DNA of 64,000 nucleotides, taken from contig JACIWW010000009.1 of assembly GCA_014360905.1 (NCBI GenBank), forward strand, positions 38,360-102,359, given 5' to 3'. The translations under genes were made by a program, and so were the position numbers. Shown in pieces: positions 26,535 through 34,730 of the stretch (position 1 is its first letter; each line of letters begins with the position of its first letter). Source of the stretch: Chloroflexota bacterium (lineage in GTDB: Bacteria > Chloroflexota > Anaerolineae > UBA2200). The notes beneath the pieces are model-generated. The model saw only the letters and a program-made list of their open reading frames with translations. It made no database searches and had not been told where the DNA came from.

Positions 26535-26555
26535 GGCAAGCGCAAGGAGGACAAT

Positions 26556-27590
26556 TTGCTCATCAACGATGAATATTACCAGCGCGTTGACTTGAAAGTT
26601 TATCAGGAAATCATCTTCCCGCTTTTAGGCGCTCAGATCTTGGATTTTCACGCTCATGTATGGGATAAACCACCCCCAAGTGGCGAATTGGCCCAATACC
26701 CCGAGTACAACCGAAACCCTTATACCGTTGAGGATTTACTTACAGCCGGCGCATTGATGTTCCCGCGACAAACGTATCACGCCGTATTATTCGGTGCCCC
26801 TGATCCTTATGGCTATGACTGCAACGATTACGTCGTAGAGAAAAGCCGTCAGTACGAGCACCTCTATCCCCTGTACATCCCGGACATGCGCGCCACAGAG
26901 GAACAAATACGCGAGACAGTGCGTAAAAACGGCTATTATGGCTTCAAGCCCTACTGGAATTTGGTGACGTGGAAACCACGTCAAGACGATGTAACAGTCA
27001 TGGACATGCTACCAGAACCCTATATGCGCGTCGCCAACGACTGGGGACTGATCATTATGTTGCACATCCCAGGCAGCCAGCGTCTGGCGTCTGAGCACAA
27101 CATTAGAGATATCCAGACCCTCGCACAGCAATACCCTAACGCCAAGATTGTCATCGCTCATATCGGACGTTCCTATGACGTGCGCTTCATCAAGGGCAAA
27201 ATCGAGCGCATTTGCCACCTACCCAATGTCTACTTCGACACGAGTTTTGTCATGGACTCGCTGGTCTACAAAATCTTTTTCGACCACGTTGACCCGACTA
27301 AGGTGATGTATGGCACTGACTTGCCCATCTCCGAAGTGCGTGGCAAACGCGTTTGGATCAACAACTCTTGGGTGGATGTCTCGCGCAATAAACTGAGCTG
27401 GACCGCTTCGCGCGACCCAGCGCACCCGATTGAGGCTACCTTCATGACTTATGAAATGATCCGTGCCATGCGCGAAGGGGCGGAAGAGGCAGGGCTTTCT
27501 ACCGAGGACCTGCGTCCAATCTTCTTCGAAAATGGCATGCGTTTGATTGCCGATGTACAGGCTAGGCTGAAGCACTTGTGGTCGAAATGA
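26556..27590 (+). CDS. Amidohydrolase_2 family metal-dependent hydrolase
   Basis: 344 residues of the TIM-barrel amidohydrolase superfamily (PF04909). Metal and catalytic residues are recognisable in DFHAHVW, MLHIPG, IAHIGRS and MYGTDLP. Relatives include lactonases and decarboxylases for sugar acids and aromatic acids; a lactonase or sugar-acid step is plausible in this operon but not shown. The start is TTG at 26556 with AAGGAGG five bases before; no in-frame ATG is near. The stop overlaps the ABC ATPase start. Confidence 0.87.
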   Translation: MLINDEYYQRVDLKVYQEIIFPLLGAQILDFHAHVWDKPPPSGELAQYPEYNRNPYTVEDLLTAGALMFPRQTYHAVLFGAPDPYGYDCNDYVVEKSRQYEHLYPLYIPDMRATEEQIRETVRKNGYYGFKPYWNLVTWKPRQDDVTVMDMLPEPYMRVANDWGLIIMLHIPGSQRLASEHNIRDIQTLAQQYPNAKIVIAHIGRSYDVRFIKGKIERICHLPNVYFDTSFVMDSLVYKIFFDHVDPTKVMYGTDLPISEVRGKRVWINNSWVDVSRNKLSWTASRDPAHPIEATFMTYEMIRAMREGAEEAGLSTEDLRPIFFENGMRLIADVQARLKHLWSK

Positions 27591-29119
27591 TGGAGAAAGG
27601 ATTCAACTTGACAGACATTGTGCTAAGACTAGAAAACCTAACGAAACGTTTCCCAGGTGTAACAGCTCTGGATCGTGTCTCGATGGAGGTACAACGCGGC
27701 GAGGTCCATGCTGTGATTGGCGAGAATGGCGCGGGCAAAAGCACATTGATGCGCATACTGGCTGGAGCAGAAACGCCCAACGAGGGACGCATTATCTTCG
27801 AGGGCCAAGAAGCACACTTCCACAACCCCCTTGATGCTCAACGTGCCGGAATCGCCATCGTCTATCAGGAATTGAGCGTTTTCCCCAATCTGAGCATAGC
27901 CGAGAACATTTTTGCCAATCGTCAGCCATGCACGGTAGATGGATACATATCACGCCGCCTGATGCGCGACAAGTCCTGTGAACTGATGGACATCTTCGAA
28001 CTAGAGTTCGAGCCCGATGTATTGGTACGCAATCTGAACATGGCTGATCGACAAATGGTGGAAATCTTGCGCGCCATCTCGCTCAATCCCAAACTGCTCA
28101 TCCTCGATGAGCCTACTTCTTCTTTGACCATGTCCGAAGCAGAGCACCTCTTTCAGTTGATCGAGCGGTTACGCGAACGGGGCATTACCGTCATGTACGT
28201 TTCGCACCAACTTGGTGAAGTACTGCGCCTGGGCGACCGCATCAGTGTTCTGCGCGATGGCACTTATGTCGGCACGGTGACGCGCTCAGAGGCAACCGAG
28301 GAAAAACTGGTGCATATGATGGTAGGAAGAGCGGTAGACCTATACAAAAACTATGGAATTCGTGTCGCACACCCCCAGCCCACCCTCCGCGTGAGGGGGC
28401 TAACATCGGAAGGGGTCTTTTCCGACATCAATTTTGACTTGTATGAAGGCGAGATCCTGGGCTTTGCTGGGCTAGTCGGATCTGGACGCACTGATGTCGC
28501 ACAAGCATTGTTTGGCCTGCAACCTATCACTTCGGGAGAGATAGAACTTCTGGGCAAGCCCTATATCCCACGCGAACCTCGTGATGCCGTTGCCAGAGGG
28601 CTAGCCTATGTCCCCGAAGATCGCAAGACTGTGGGGCTTTTCCTAGAGATGACTCTCACTGACAATATCATTGCCCCGCAACTGGATCGCTTCACACGTA
28701 TGGGCTTGCTAGATGACCGTTCCGCTCGCCAAACCACAGAGCAGTACATCGAACAAGTAGGCATTGTGGCTCGTGGACCCAAGCAGCGTGCTATGACGCT
28801 CAGCGGCGGCAACCAGCAAAAGTTGCTGCTTGCGATGTGGTTGGCTTCGAAACCCAAAGTGCTGATTGTGGATGAGCCAACACGCGGTATTGATGTCGGC
28901 GCTAAAGTCGAGATACATGATATGTTGCGCCGCCTGGCTGATGAGGGCATGAGCATTATGCTCATCTCCTCTGAACTGCCCGAGATCTTGACCATGAGCG
29001 ATCGCATTGCGGTTATGCGCGAAGGAAAACTGGAAGCAATTATCCCGCGGCAGGAGGCAACTCAGGAATACATCATGGCCATTGCCTCAGGCGTCGTAGC
29101 AGGAGAAAACAACCAATGA
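27587..29119 (+). CDS. Sugar ABC transporter, double ATPase subunit (CUT2/Lsr type)
   Basis: About 510 residues with two ABC domains. First: GENGAGKST, Walker B LLILDEPTSSL. Second: a degenerate Walker A GLVGSGRTD, signature LSGGNQQK and Walker B VLIVDEPTRGIDVGAK, the normal asymmetry of RbsA/LsrA-type proteins. It powers uptake through the two permeases that follow. The ATG at 27587 overlaps the amidohydrolase stop; ATG at 27590 and TTG at 27608 are other options. The 3' end overlaps the first permease by four bases. Confidence 0.94.
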   Translation: MMEKGFNLTDIVLRLENLTKRFPGVTALDRVSMEVQRGEVHAVIGENGAGKSTLMRILAGAETPNEGRIIFEGQEAHFHNPLDAQRAGIAIVYQELSVFPNLSIAENIFANRQPCTVDGYISRRLMRDKSCELMDIFELEFEPDVLVRNLNMADRQMVEILRAISLNPKLLILDEPTSSLTMSEAEHLFQLIERLRERGITVMYVSHQLGEVLRLGDRISVLRDGTYVGTVTRSEATEEKLVHMMVGRAVDLYKNYGIRVAHPQPTLRVRGLTSEGVFSDINFDLYEGEILGFAGLVGSGRTDVAQALFGLQPITSGEIELLGKPYIPREPRDAVARGLAYVPEDRKTVGLFLEMTLTDNIIAPQLDRFTRMGLLDDRSARQTTEQYIEQVGIVARGPKQRAMTLSGGNQQKLLLAMWLASKPKVLIVDEPTRGIDVGAKVEIHDMLRRLADEGMSIMLISSELPEILTMSDRIAVMREGKLEAIIPRQEATQEYIMAIASGVVAGENNQ

Positions 29120-30099
29120 CTCGTTCTGCAAGCACACAAGAAAGGAATCTGCGTAGCCCCTATCTGATACTCGTCGAGCGACGCGATATCACCTTGCTCA
29201 TCACCATTGCCTTGATGGTGCTGGCATTCACTCGCATTACACCGCACTTCTGGACAGCCATGAACCTGGGCACACTGGGATTGGCCACGGCCTTCAATGG
29301 CATTGTGGCCATTGGCATTACCCTGCTGATGATTAGTGGCTACAACGACCTAGCAGTCGGTGCCACCTATGGCTTCTGTGCTATCACCGTTGGCTTGCTC
29401 ATTTCCCGAGGCTTCCCTGTACTTCCCGGTATCTTCATCGGACTGCTACTTGCTGTTGGAATCGGCTTGGTCAATGCATTCCTCGTCATCCGCTATAACC
29501 TCCCGCCATTATTGGCTACGTTGGGTACACAAAGCGTCATTCGCGGAGCACTGTGGCTCATCTCCGGTGGACACAGCGTTGTCGGATTGCCCGATTCCTT
29601 CAGTCGGCTTGGGCAAAACAAGTTATTGGGTCTGCAATGGCCAATCTATATTATGCTGATCACTGTAGTCGTGTTCGACTTTCTGCTGCGACGCAGCACA
29701 TTCCTGCGACAACTGTACTACATTGGGATCAACAAAAACTCCGCAAGATCAGCAGGCATTCCCGTCACGCGGGTCATTAGCATAATTTATGTCATTACTG
29801 CGGTATTGGCAGCCATCGCGGGCATCTTGGATGGTGCTCGGGTAGGAGCAGTGTATGTCATGTCCGGCACGGGTTTGGAATTTCAAGTGATTACCGCCGC
29901 CGTGATCGGTGGCACTCCGCTCACCGGGGGCAAGGGTACCATACTGGGCTCGCTGCTAGGGGTGATCATCATGGCAATGCTCACCAATATTTTGAATCTA
30001 GTTGGTGTAAACATGTACTGGCAAAACGTCATGGTAGGTCTTATCCTGGTCGCAGTGGTGGCATTGGATCGCATCGTCACGCCCAAGGAGATACGGTAG
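29116..30099 (+). CDS. Sugar ABC transporter permease 1
   Basis: 327 residues with about ten hydrophobic segments, family BPD_transp_2 (RbsC/LsrC-like). GIVAIGITLLMISGYNDLAVGA and the C-terminal GGTPLTGGKGT loop are characteristic, the latter being the ATPase-contact area. Two separate permease genes, as in Lsr and rhamnose importers, suggest a heterodimeric channel. Start decided by the ATGA overlap with the ATPase gene. Confidence 0.93.
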   Translation: MTRSASTQERNLRSPYLILVERRDITLLITIALMVLAFTRITPHFWTAMNLGTLGLATAFNGIVAIGITLLMISGYNDLAVGATYGFCAITVGLLISRGFPVLPGIFIGLLLAVGIGLVNAFLVIRYNLPPLLATLGTQSVIRGALWLISGGHSVVGLPDSFSRLGQNKLLGLQWPIYIMLITVVVFDFLLRRSTFLRQLYYIGINKNSARSAGIPVTRVISIIYVITAVLAAIAGILDGARVGAVYVMSGTGLEFQVITAAVIGGTPLTGGKGTILGSLLGVIIMAMLTNILNLVGVNMYWQNVMVGLILVAVVALDRIVTPKEIR

Positions 30100-30102
30100 G
30101 AT

Positions 30103-31143
30103 ATGGACAACACAGGGAAGACAACGATTCAGCGACTCTTTGCTTGGTTAAACGCTAGGTCCAAAAGACTATCCCCACTGCTTGGTACCCAGGTAGGTGT
30201 CCTAGCGTTGCTTGACTTGGCAATCGCTCTTGCCATTGGCACGATGAGTCCTATCTTCTTCACCGGTGCTAATATAATTGCAATGGGCGTGGCCATGGCT
30301 GGCAATGTCCTTGCCTCCATGGGTTCGACGGTGGTTCTATTGTCAGGCTGTTTCGATTTGTCGGTCGGTTCCAGTTATGGGCTGGCTGGCACCATCGCGG
30401 CAACAGCTCTCCTGCGCGGCGTGCCACTGTGGCCAGCGCTTTTCCTGGGCCTGTGCACAGGTATGTTGATGGGACTGATCAACGGCCTGATTGTCACCAA
30501 ATTGGAAATCAACCCCTTTATCGCCACTATCGGCACGATGACGGTAGGGCGTGGGTTGATCAATATCCTCACACGGGGCTACAGCATCTCGGGGCTGCCA
30601 CCAGAATTCATGCGTCTGGTCCATGCCAAAATCTTGGGATTGCCGCCGTCTTTCGTCTTCATGTTGGCAGTTTTTGTATTGACCGACCTTGCTTTGCGCT
30701 ACTGGCGTCCGATGCGCCAGGTCTACTACGTGGGTGGCAACCCCTCCTATGCCAGACTTGTGGGCATTCACGTGACCCGTGTACGCATTCTGGCCTTTGT
30801 CTTCTCCGGTGCAATGGCGGCTCTGGGCGGCCTGTTGTTCACCGCGCGCACAGGCGCTGCCTCGCAGCAAGCAGGCATTGGACTGGAAATGATGGCTCTG
30901 GTTGCGCCATTCCTGGGTGGCGTGGGATTTGGTGGAGAAGGATCGGCATTGGGTGCTTTCTTAGGTGCTCTGCTCATCGGCCTTATCACCAATGCCATTC
31001 AACTGCTAGGCATTGCTGTTCTTTGGCAGAACGTGATTATCGGCACTTTCCTCATCATCGCCGCTTTAATCGGAATGATCAGGGTTCAACAAGCGTCGAA
31101 ATTCGTGCGCCGCGAAAGGAGGAAGAAAGAGAGCGAAGTCTGA
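30103..31143 (+). CDS. Sugar ABC transporter permease 2
   Basis: 346 residues, the second BPD_transp_2 permease (RbsC/LsrD-like), with VVLLSGCFDLSVGSSYGLA and GGVGFGGEGS where the first permease has GGTPLTGGKGT. It begins three bases after permease 1 and ends in a basic tail (RRERRKK). It should pair with permease 1 to form the membrane channel. Confidence 0.93.
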   Translation: MDNTGKTTIQRLFAWLNARSKRLSPLLGTQVGVLALLDLAIALAIGTMSPIFFTGANIIAMGVAMAGNVLASMGSTVVLLSGCFDLSVGSSYGLAGTIAATALLRGVPLWPALFLGLCTGMLMGLINGLIVTKLEINPFIATIGTMTVGRGLINILTRGYSISGLPPEFMRLVHAKILGLPPSFVFMLAVFVLTDLALRYWRPMRQVYYVGGNPSYARLVGIHVTRVRILAFVFSGAMAALGGLLFTARTGAASQQAGIGLEMMALVAPFLGGVGFGGEGSALGAFLGALLIGLITNAIQLLGIAVLWQNVIIGTFLIIAALIGMIRVQQASKFVRRERRKKESEV

Positions 31144-31159
31144 TAACGCGTTGACAGAA

Positions 31160-31189
31160 GCAAAAGGCGCTCGCCGTGGTGCTTTTTGC
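31160..31189 (+). promoter_or_regulatory. Intercistronic hairpin before the binding-protein gene
   Basis: GCAAAAGGCGC (31160-31170) can pair with GTGCTTTTTGC (31179-31189), allowing G-U. A hairpin at this place is common in ABC operons, where it stabilises or sets apart the mRNA for the abundant binding protein; a T5 stretch also allows weak termination. Confidence 0.45.
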
Positions 31190-31231
31190 AAAGACCTTCA
31201 CGGCTCATATCAACTCAAGGAGGAAAATAAA

Positions 31232-32236
31232 ATGTCGAAAAACAAGCTGTTCCTGCTGTTACTGCTGTCCACAGCTATGCTCATCACCAGTTGCGCAAAA
31301 GCTACGCCTGCCCCAACCACAGGTGGCCAAAGCACAGCACCAGAAAAAGTCGAAGAGTATGTAGTCGTCGCGCTCAACTGGCAGCACCCTTACTGGATTG
31401 ACATCAAGACCGGCGGCACCTATTTCGAACAGGCCATGGAAGGCAAGGTCAAGGTCACCTTTGCCGGCCCAGAGGGCATTGACTTCCCCGGCCAGGTAGA
31501 TGCGATCCTGCAACAAATTCCCAAAAAGCCAGCGGGTATGTTGGTGGCTGCCTTCGATGCCGGTGTAGTTCCTGCCATCAACCAGGCTATCGAAGCAGGC
31601 ATACCGGTGGGCACCTTCGAAGCCGATTATCCCCAGGGCAACAAACGCTGGTTCTTCGTCGGTGTCAACCCCTACAAAGCTGGCTGGGCCATGGGTCCCG
31701 AATTGATCAAATATGCCGGCGAGTCGGGCAAACTGATTATCTCGACGAACATTGGTGCGTCCAACTCGGAGGAAAAGATCCGTGGCTTCAAAGACTTTCT
31801 GAAGGACTACCCAGGCTGGCAAATCGTTGCTACGGTGGATGACAAGACCCTTGTGCGCGAAGGTGCTGATGCCCTCAAGCCCGTGCTGCAAGCCAACCCC
31901 GATGTAACAGCGATCATCGGTGTCAATGCTGGCTCGGGCGGTGCAGCTGCCACCGCGGTGAAGGAACTGGGCCTGACCGGCAAGGTCAAGATCGTCTGCC
32001 AAGACCGCGATGACATTACGCTCAAATTCATCCAAGAAGGTGTCATCAACTCAACCATCGTCACCCGCACTGCGCTCAACACCTACATGGGCTTGTTGCT
32101 GCTATACCAGTACAATCACTACGACGTACCCATTACCGCAGACAACAAGAAGAACAACATCATCTGGCTGCCCAGCGAGGTAGACGTTGGCACAGTGGTG
32201 GTGGACAAGAACAACGCCGCAGCTTTCTTCCACTAG
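31232..32236 (+). CDS. Sugar ABC transporter substrate-binding lipoprotein
   Basis: 334 residues with a lipoprotein signal (lipobox LITSC, Cys about residue 22) and the two-lobed periplasmic-binding fold of PF13407 (RbsB/LsrB type): QIPKKPAGMLVAAFDAG, AINQAIEAGIPVGTFEAD and VTAIIGVNAGSGGAA. The lipid anchor fits a cell without a classical periplasmic binding protein. The ATG at 31232 has AAGGAGGA. It determines the unknown substrate of the importer. Confidence 0.94.
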   Translation: MSKNKLFLLLLLSTAMLITSCAKATPAPTTGGQSTAPEKVEEYVVVALNWQHPYWIDIKTGGTYFEQAMEGKVKVTFAGPEGIDFPGQVDAILQQIPKKPAGMLVAAFDAGVVPAINQAIEAGIPVGTFEADYPQGNKRWFFVGVNPYKAGWAMGPELIKYAGESGKLIISTNIGASNSEEKIRGFKDFLKDYPGWQIVATVDDKTLVREGADALKPVLQANPDVTAIIGVNAGSGGAAATAVKELGLTGKVKIVCQDRDDITLKFIQEGVINSTIVTRTALNTYMGLLLLYQYNHYDVPITADNKKNNIIWLPSEVDVGTVVVDKNNAAAFFH

Positions 32237-32247
32237 ACCTATCCCAA

Positions 32248-32278
32248 GGAGCCAGGTTTCACCAAGAAACCTGGCTCC
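32248..32278 (+). terminator. Perfect 13-bp hairpin behind the binding-protein gene
   Basis: GGAGCCAGGTTTC (32248-32260) and GAAACCTGGCTCC (32266-32278) pair perfectly around ACCAA. It carries the CCAGGTTTC core of the dispersed family. It probably stops or reduces transcription into the kinase gene, 52 bases downstream. Confidence 0.75.
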
Positions 32279-32329
32279 TATATCTTTCCCACTGTTGCGT
32301 CCAGCCTTTGTAAGTACAGGAGGTGTAAA

Positions 32330-33856
32330 TTGTCGAGCCAATACGTGTTGGGCATAGATGTGGGCACCTCAAGTGCTAAGGTGGGGCTGATAGCGCCCGA
32401 TGGCACGATCTTGCGTCTAGCATCGCAACCGTATCCCATATCCACTCCGCATCCTGGTTGGGCTGAACAAAGCGCAGAAGACTGGTGGAAAGCCATGTAC
32501 TATGCCGTGCGCGAAGTGATCAGCGATGTAAATCCTGCTTCTGTTGCTGCTATCGGCATGTCCAATGCAGGGGGCTCTATGGCACTCCTCGACCAGGAAG
32601 GCAAAGAGGTACGTCCAGCAATCGTCTGGATGGATGCACGTGCTGGACGCCAGGCAGAACAACTCCTCGCACAGAAAGGGCAAGATTTCTGGATACGTCA
32701 CACTGGCAGCCCCTTCCTGCAATTCTGGCCTGTATCGAAACTGCTTTGGCTGCGTGAGAACGAGCCGCACAACTTCGCTCAAGTAGTTTCTGTTCTTCAC
32801 CCCTCTGATTATGTTATTCTTCGCCTGACCGGGCATAAGGTGACAGACCGTTGCACGGCGTGCGCCACTGGCTTCTACAACCTCCAGAGTGGTACGTGGA
32901 GCAAGGAAATCGCCTCGCTTGTGGGCATCTCTACAAGCATGTTACCAGAACTGGAGGACTCGGGAGCCATCGCTGGCACCTTGACCGAGCAGGCAGCAAC
33001 CCTGTTGGGTTTACGTCCAGGCATACCTGTGGTGCTAGGCGCTTGGGACCAAGCCTGTGCTGTGGTTGGAGCAGGGGCAATCAGTGGGCACGATATCCTG
33101 CTCTCTACAGGGACTGCTTGGGTGCTAACCAACGTCATGCCCGAACTACACGTGGATCCATTGGCACGAGGCATCACGGTACAACACGCTCGACGCGGGC
33201 AGTATTTGTTCATGCTGGCCATGTCCAATGGTGGCTCCATTGTGGAATGGTATCGCCGCGTTTTCTCCGCTATAAGCGGCGAGGAAGAAGCCGATTTGGC
33301 TGAGAGTGGTGGACTTGGTGGGCTCCCAAGTGGCGTAGGCAAGGTACCACCCGGATCAGAGGGCTTGTTGTTCTTGCCTCATTTCATTGGCGCGGTTGGC
33401 GCCCATCCCGACCTGGATTACAGCGGCTGCATCCTCGGTCTGCAACATGGCACAGGCCGCGCTCAGATCTTCCGTTCCCTATTGGAAGCAATTGCCTACG
33501 AGACGCGCTGGGGATTGGAAGTCCTGAGCGAATTCGGCACCTTGGCACCTCGCTTGCGCATGATTGGCGGCGCCACCCGCAGCCCTATCTGGCCCCAAAT
33601 TGTGGCTGACGTGACTGGTCTGCAAGTCGTAATTCCATCTCAAACAGAATGCGCTGTGCTCGGTGCTGCAAGATTGGCACAAGAAGCACTCGGGATACAA
33701 GAGCAGCCAGCCCATAGCATCCTCATTGCACGAAGCTGCGAGCCAGATATTCACTCCCATGCCATTTACAACGACTATTATACCCTTTACCGCCAGGTCC
33801 ACCTCCCCCTGAAAGAAACCCTCGCGCACCTCAGGCAATTGCGCTCTACGCACTAG
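32330..33856 (+). CDS. FGGY-family carbohydrate kinase
   Basis: 508 residues. N-terminal ATPase motif VLGIDVGTSSAKVG, then WMDARAGRQ, the substrate/FGGY region LGAWDQACAVVGAGA, LSTGTAWVL and C-terminal IGGATRSPIW. It resembles xylulokinase and related pentulose or tetritol kinases; the true substrate is unknown. The start is TTG at 32330 with AGGAGGT upstream. It should phosphorylate the imported sugar to give the aldolase substrate and DeoR inducer. Confidence 0.9.
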   Translation: MSSQYVLGIDVGTSSAKVGLIAPDGTILRLASQPYPISTPHPGWAEQSAEDWWKAMYYAVREVISDVNPASVAAIGMSNAGGSMALLDQEGKEVRPAIVWMDARAGRQAEQLLAQKGQDFWIRHTGSPFLQFWPVSKLLWLRENEPHNFAQVVSVLHPSDYVILRLTGHKVTDRCTACATGFYNLQSGTWSKEIASLVGISTSMLPELEDSGAIAGTLTEQAATLLGLRPGIPVVLGAWDQACAVVGAGAISGHDILLSTGTAWVLTNVMPELHVDPLARGITVQHARRGQYLFMLAMSNGGSIVEWYRRVFSAISGEEEADLAESGGLGGLPSGVGKVPPGSEGLLFLPHFIGAVGAHPDLDYSGCILGLQHGTGRAQIFRSLLEAIAYETRWGLEVLSEFGTLAPRLRMIGGATRSPIWPQIVADVTGLQVVIPSQTECAVLGAARLAQEALGIQEQPAHSILIARSCEPDIHSHAIYNDYYTLYRQVHLPLKETLAHLRQLRSTH

Positions 33857-33923
33857 GGGAACATCCTTGCGAGGGCGCCCTGCGCCCAAAGGCCGGGGAA
33901 TGAATTCCCCGGCTCAATGCGAG

Positions 33924-33951
33924 AAGCCCCTTCAGGGGCTTGTCCTTTTTT
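33924..33951 (+). terminator. Intrinsic terminator of the kinase gene
   Basis: AAGCCCC pairs with GGGGCTT around TTCA and is followed by GTCC and six T residues. It stands inside repeat copy B, 67 bases after the kinase stop. Confidence 0.8.
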
Positions 33952-34132
33952 AGCCAGGGATTTCAATCCCTGACGTTCCTGCTTGGCGTGGGCAACAGCC
34001 CACGCCAGGGATGACGGCGGACTGTTGTCCGCCTGGAGCAAACCCTGCCGCCTGCGGCGGCGTGGGAGCCGCCTCTGCAAAAGCGCAGCAGGCTGGGCTC
34101 CCATGCCCAGCGAAGAGAGGATGCCGTGCAAC

Positions 34133-34161
34133 TTGCCGACTGCCGATGGCTTGGTTATAAT
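34133..34161 (+). promoter_or_regulatory. Promoter of the AbrB-permease genes
   Basis: TTGCCG (34133-34138) and TATAAT (34156-34161) are 17 bases apart. Transcription would start near 34168. Confidence 0.6.
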
Positions 34162-34172
34162 GGACTTCTAGA

Positions 34173-34199
34173 CCTGACAAGTCTTGAAGACCCGTCAGG
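34173..34199. promoter_or_regulatory. Dyad in the AbrB-operon leader
   Basis: CCTGAC (34173-34178) pairs with GTCAGG (34194-34199), with an inner GTCT/AGAC. It lies just after the expected transcription start and before the GAGGAGG, so it may be an operator or an RNA hairpin; it may also be one more dispersed repeat. Confidence 0.45.
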
Positions 34200-34221
34200 C
34201 TGGATGACAGAGGAGGACACA

Positions 34222-34710
34222 ATGAAAAACGCATTCTACTTCCTCGCCATTGGATTGGCCGGCGCCCTGGCCGCGGACTGGCTGGGCATCCCGGCCGGAT
34301 TGCTCATCGGAGCCATGCTGGCCATCGCGATAGTCAAGCTGGCCGGCTTCGATCTGGGCAAAGTGCCTTTTATCTACGACGAAGGCGGCAAGATACTGCT
34401 CGGCACGGTCATCGGCGCCACGTTCAACCGTCGGGTGCTGCTGCAACTGGGAACCCTGCTGCCCTCAGCCATTGCCGCCACCCTAGCCATGATCGCCATT
34501 GGCCTCGTCCTCGGCTGGCTGCTCGCCAGGACCACCCAACTGGATACGGCCACAGGCTTGTTCAGCCTGACCCCGGGCGGCATTGCGGAGATGGTCGCCG
34601 TAGCGCAGGAAATCGGCGCAGGTGCCACTATCGTCGCTACGCTGCAATTCCTGCGCCTATCGAGCGTGGTCATCCTGGCGCCTGTCATCATCCACTGGTT
34701 CTTCTCCTGA
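34222..34710 (+). CDS. Half-size AbrB-family membrane protein 1
   Basis: 162 residues with about five hydrophobic segments. It matches one of the two internal repeats of the AbrB (putative ammonia monooxygenase) transporter family; family proteins normally carry two such halves in about 340 residues. IGAMLAIAIVK, GTVIGATF and SLTPGGIAEMVAVAQE are the recognisable parts. The ATG at 34222 has GAGGAGG. The second half-size protein follows 20 bases later. Confidence 0.82.
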   Translation: MKNAFYFLAIGLAGALAADWLGIPAGLLIGAMLAIAIVKLAGFDLGKVPFIYDEGGKILLGTVIGATFNRRVLLQLGTLLPSAIAATLAMIAIGLVLGWLLARTTQLDTATGLFSLTPGGIAEMVAVAQEIGAGATIVATLQFLRLSSVVILAPVIIHWFFS

Positions 34711-34730
34711 AAGGCGGTGACTCCTTGCTC

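Larger units (their letters stand above)
33857..34221. repeat. Composite hairpin repeat, copy B, and further repeats
   Basis: No gene is seen. Copy B of the composite repeat runs from 33893: CCGGGGAAT/ATTCCCCGG (33893-33912), AAGCCCC/GGGGCTT (33924-33941), CAGGGATT/AATCCCTG, GCGTGGG/CCCACGC, and beyond copy A's extent GGCGGAC/GTCCGCC and GCCGCC/GGCGGC. A partial copy of the GCGAGGG element lies at about 33869. A promoter and a dyad follow at 34133-34199. Confidence 0.8.
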
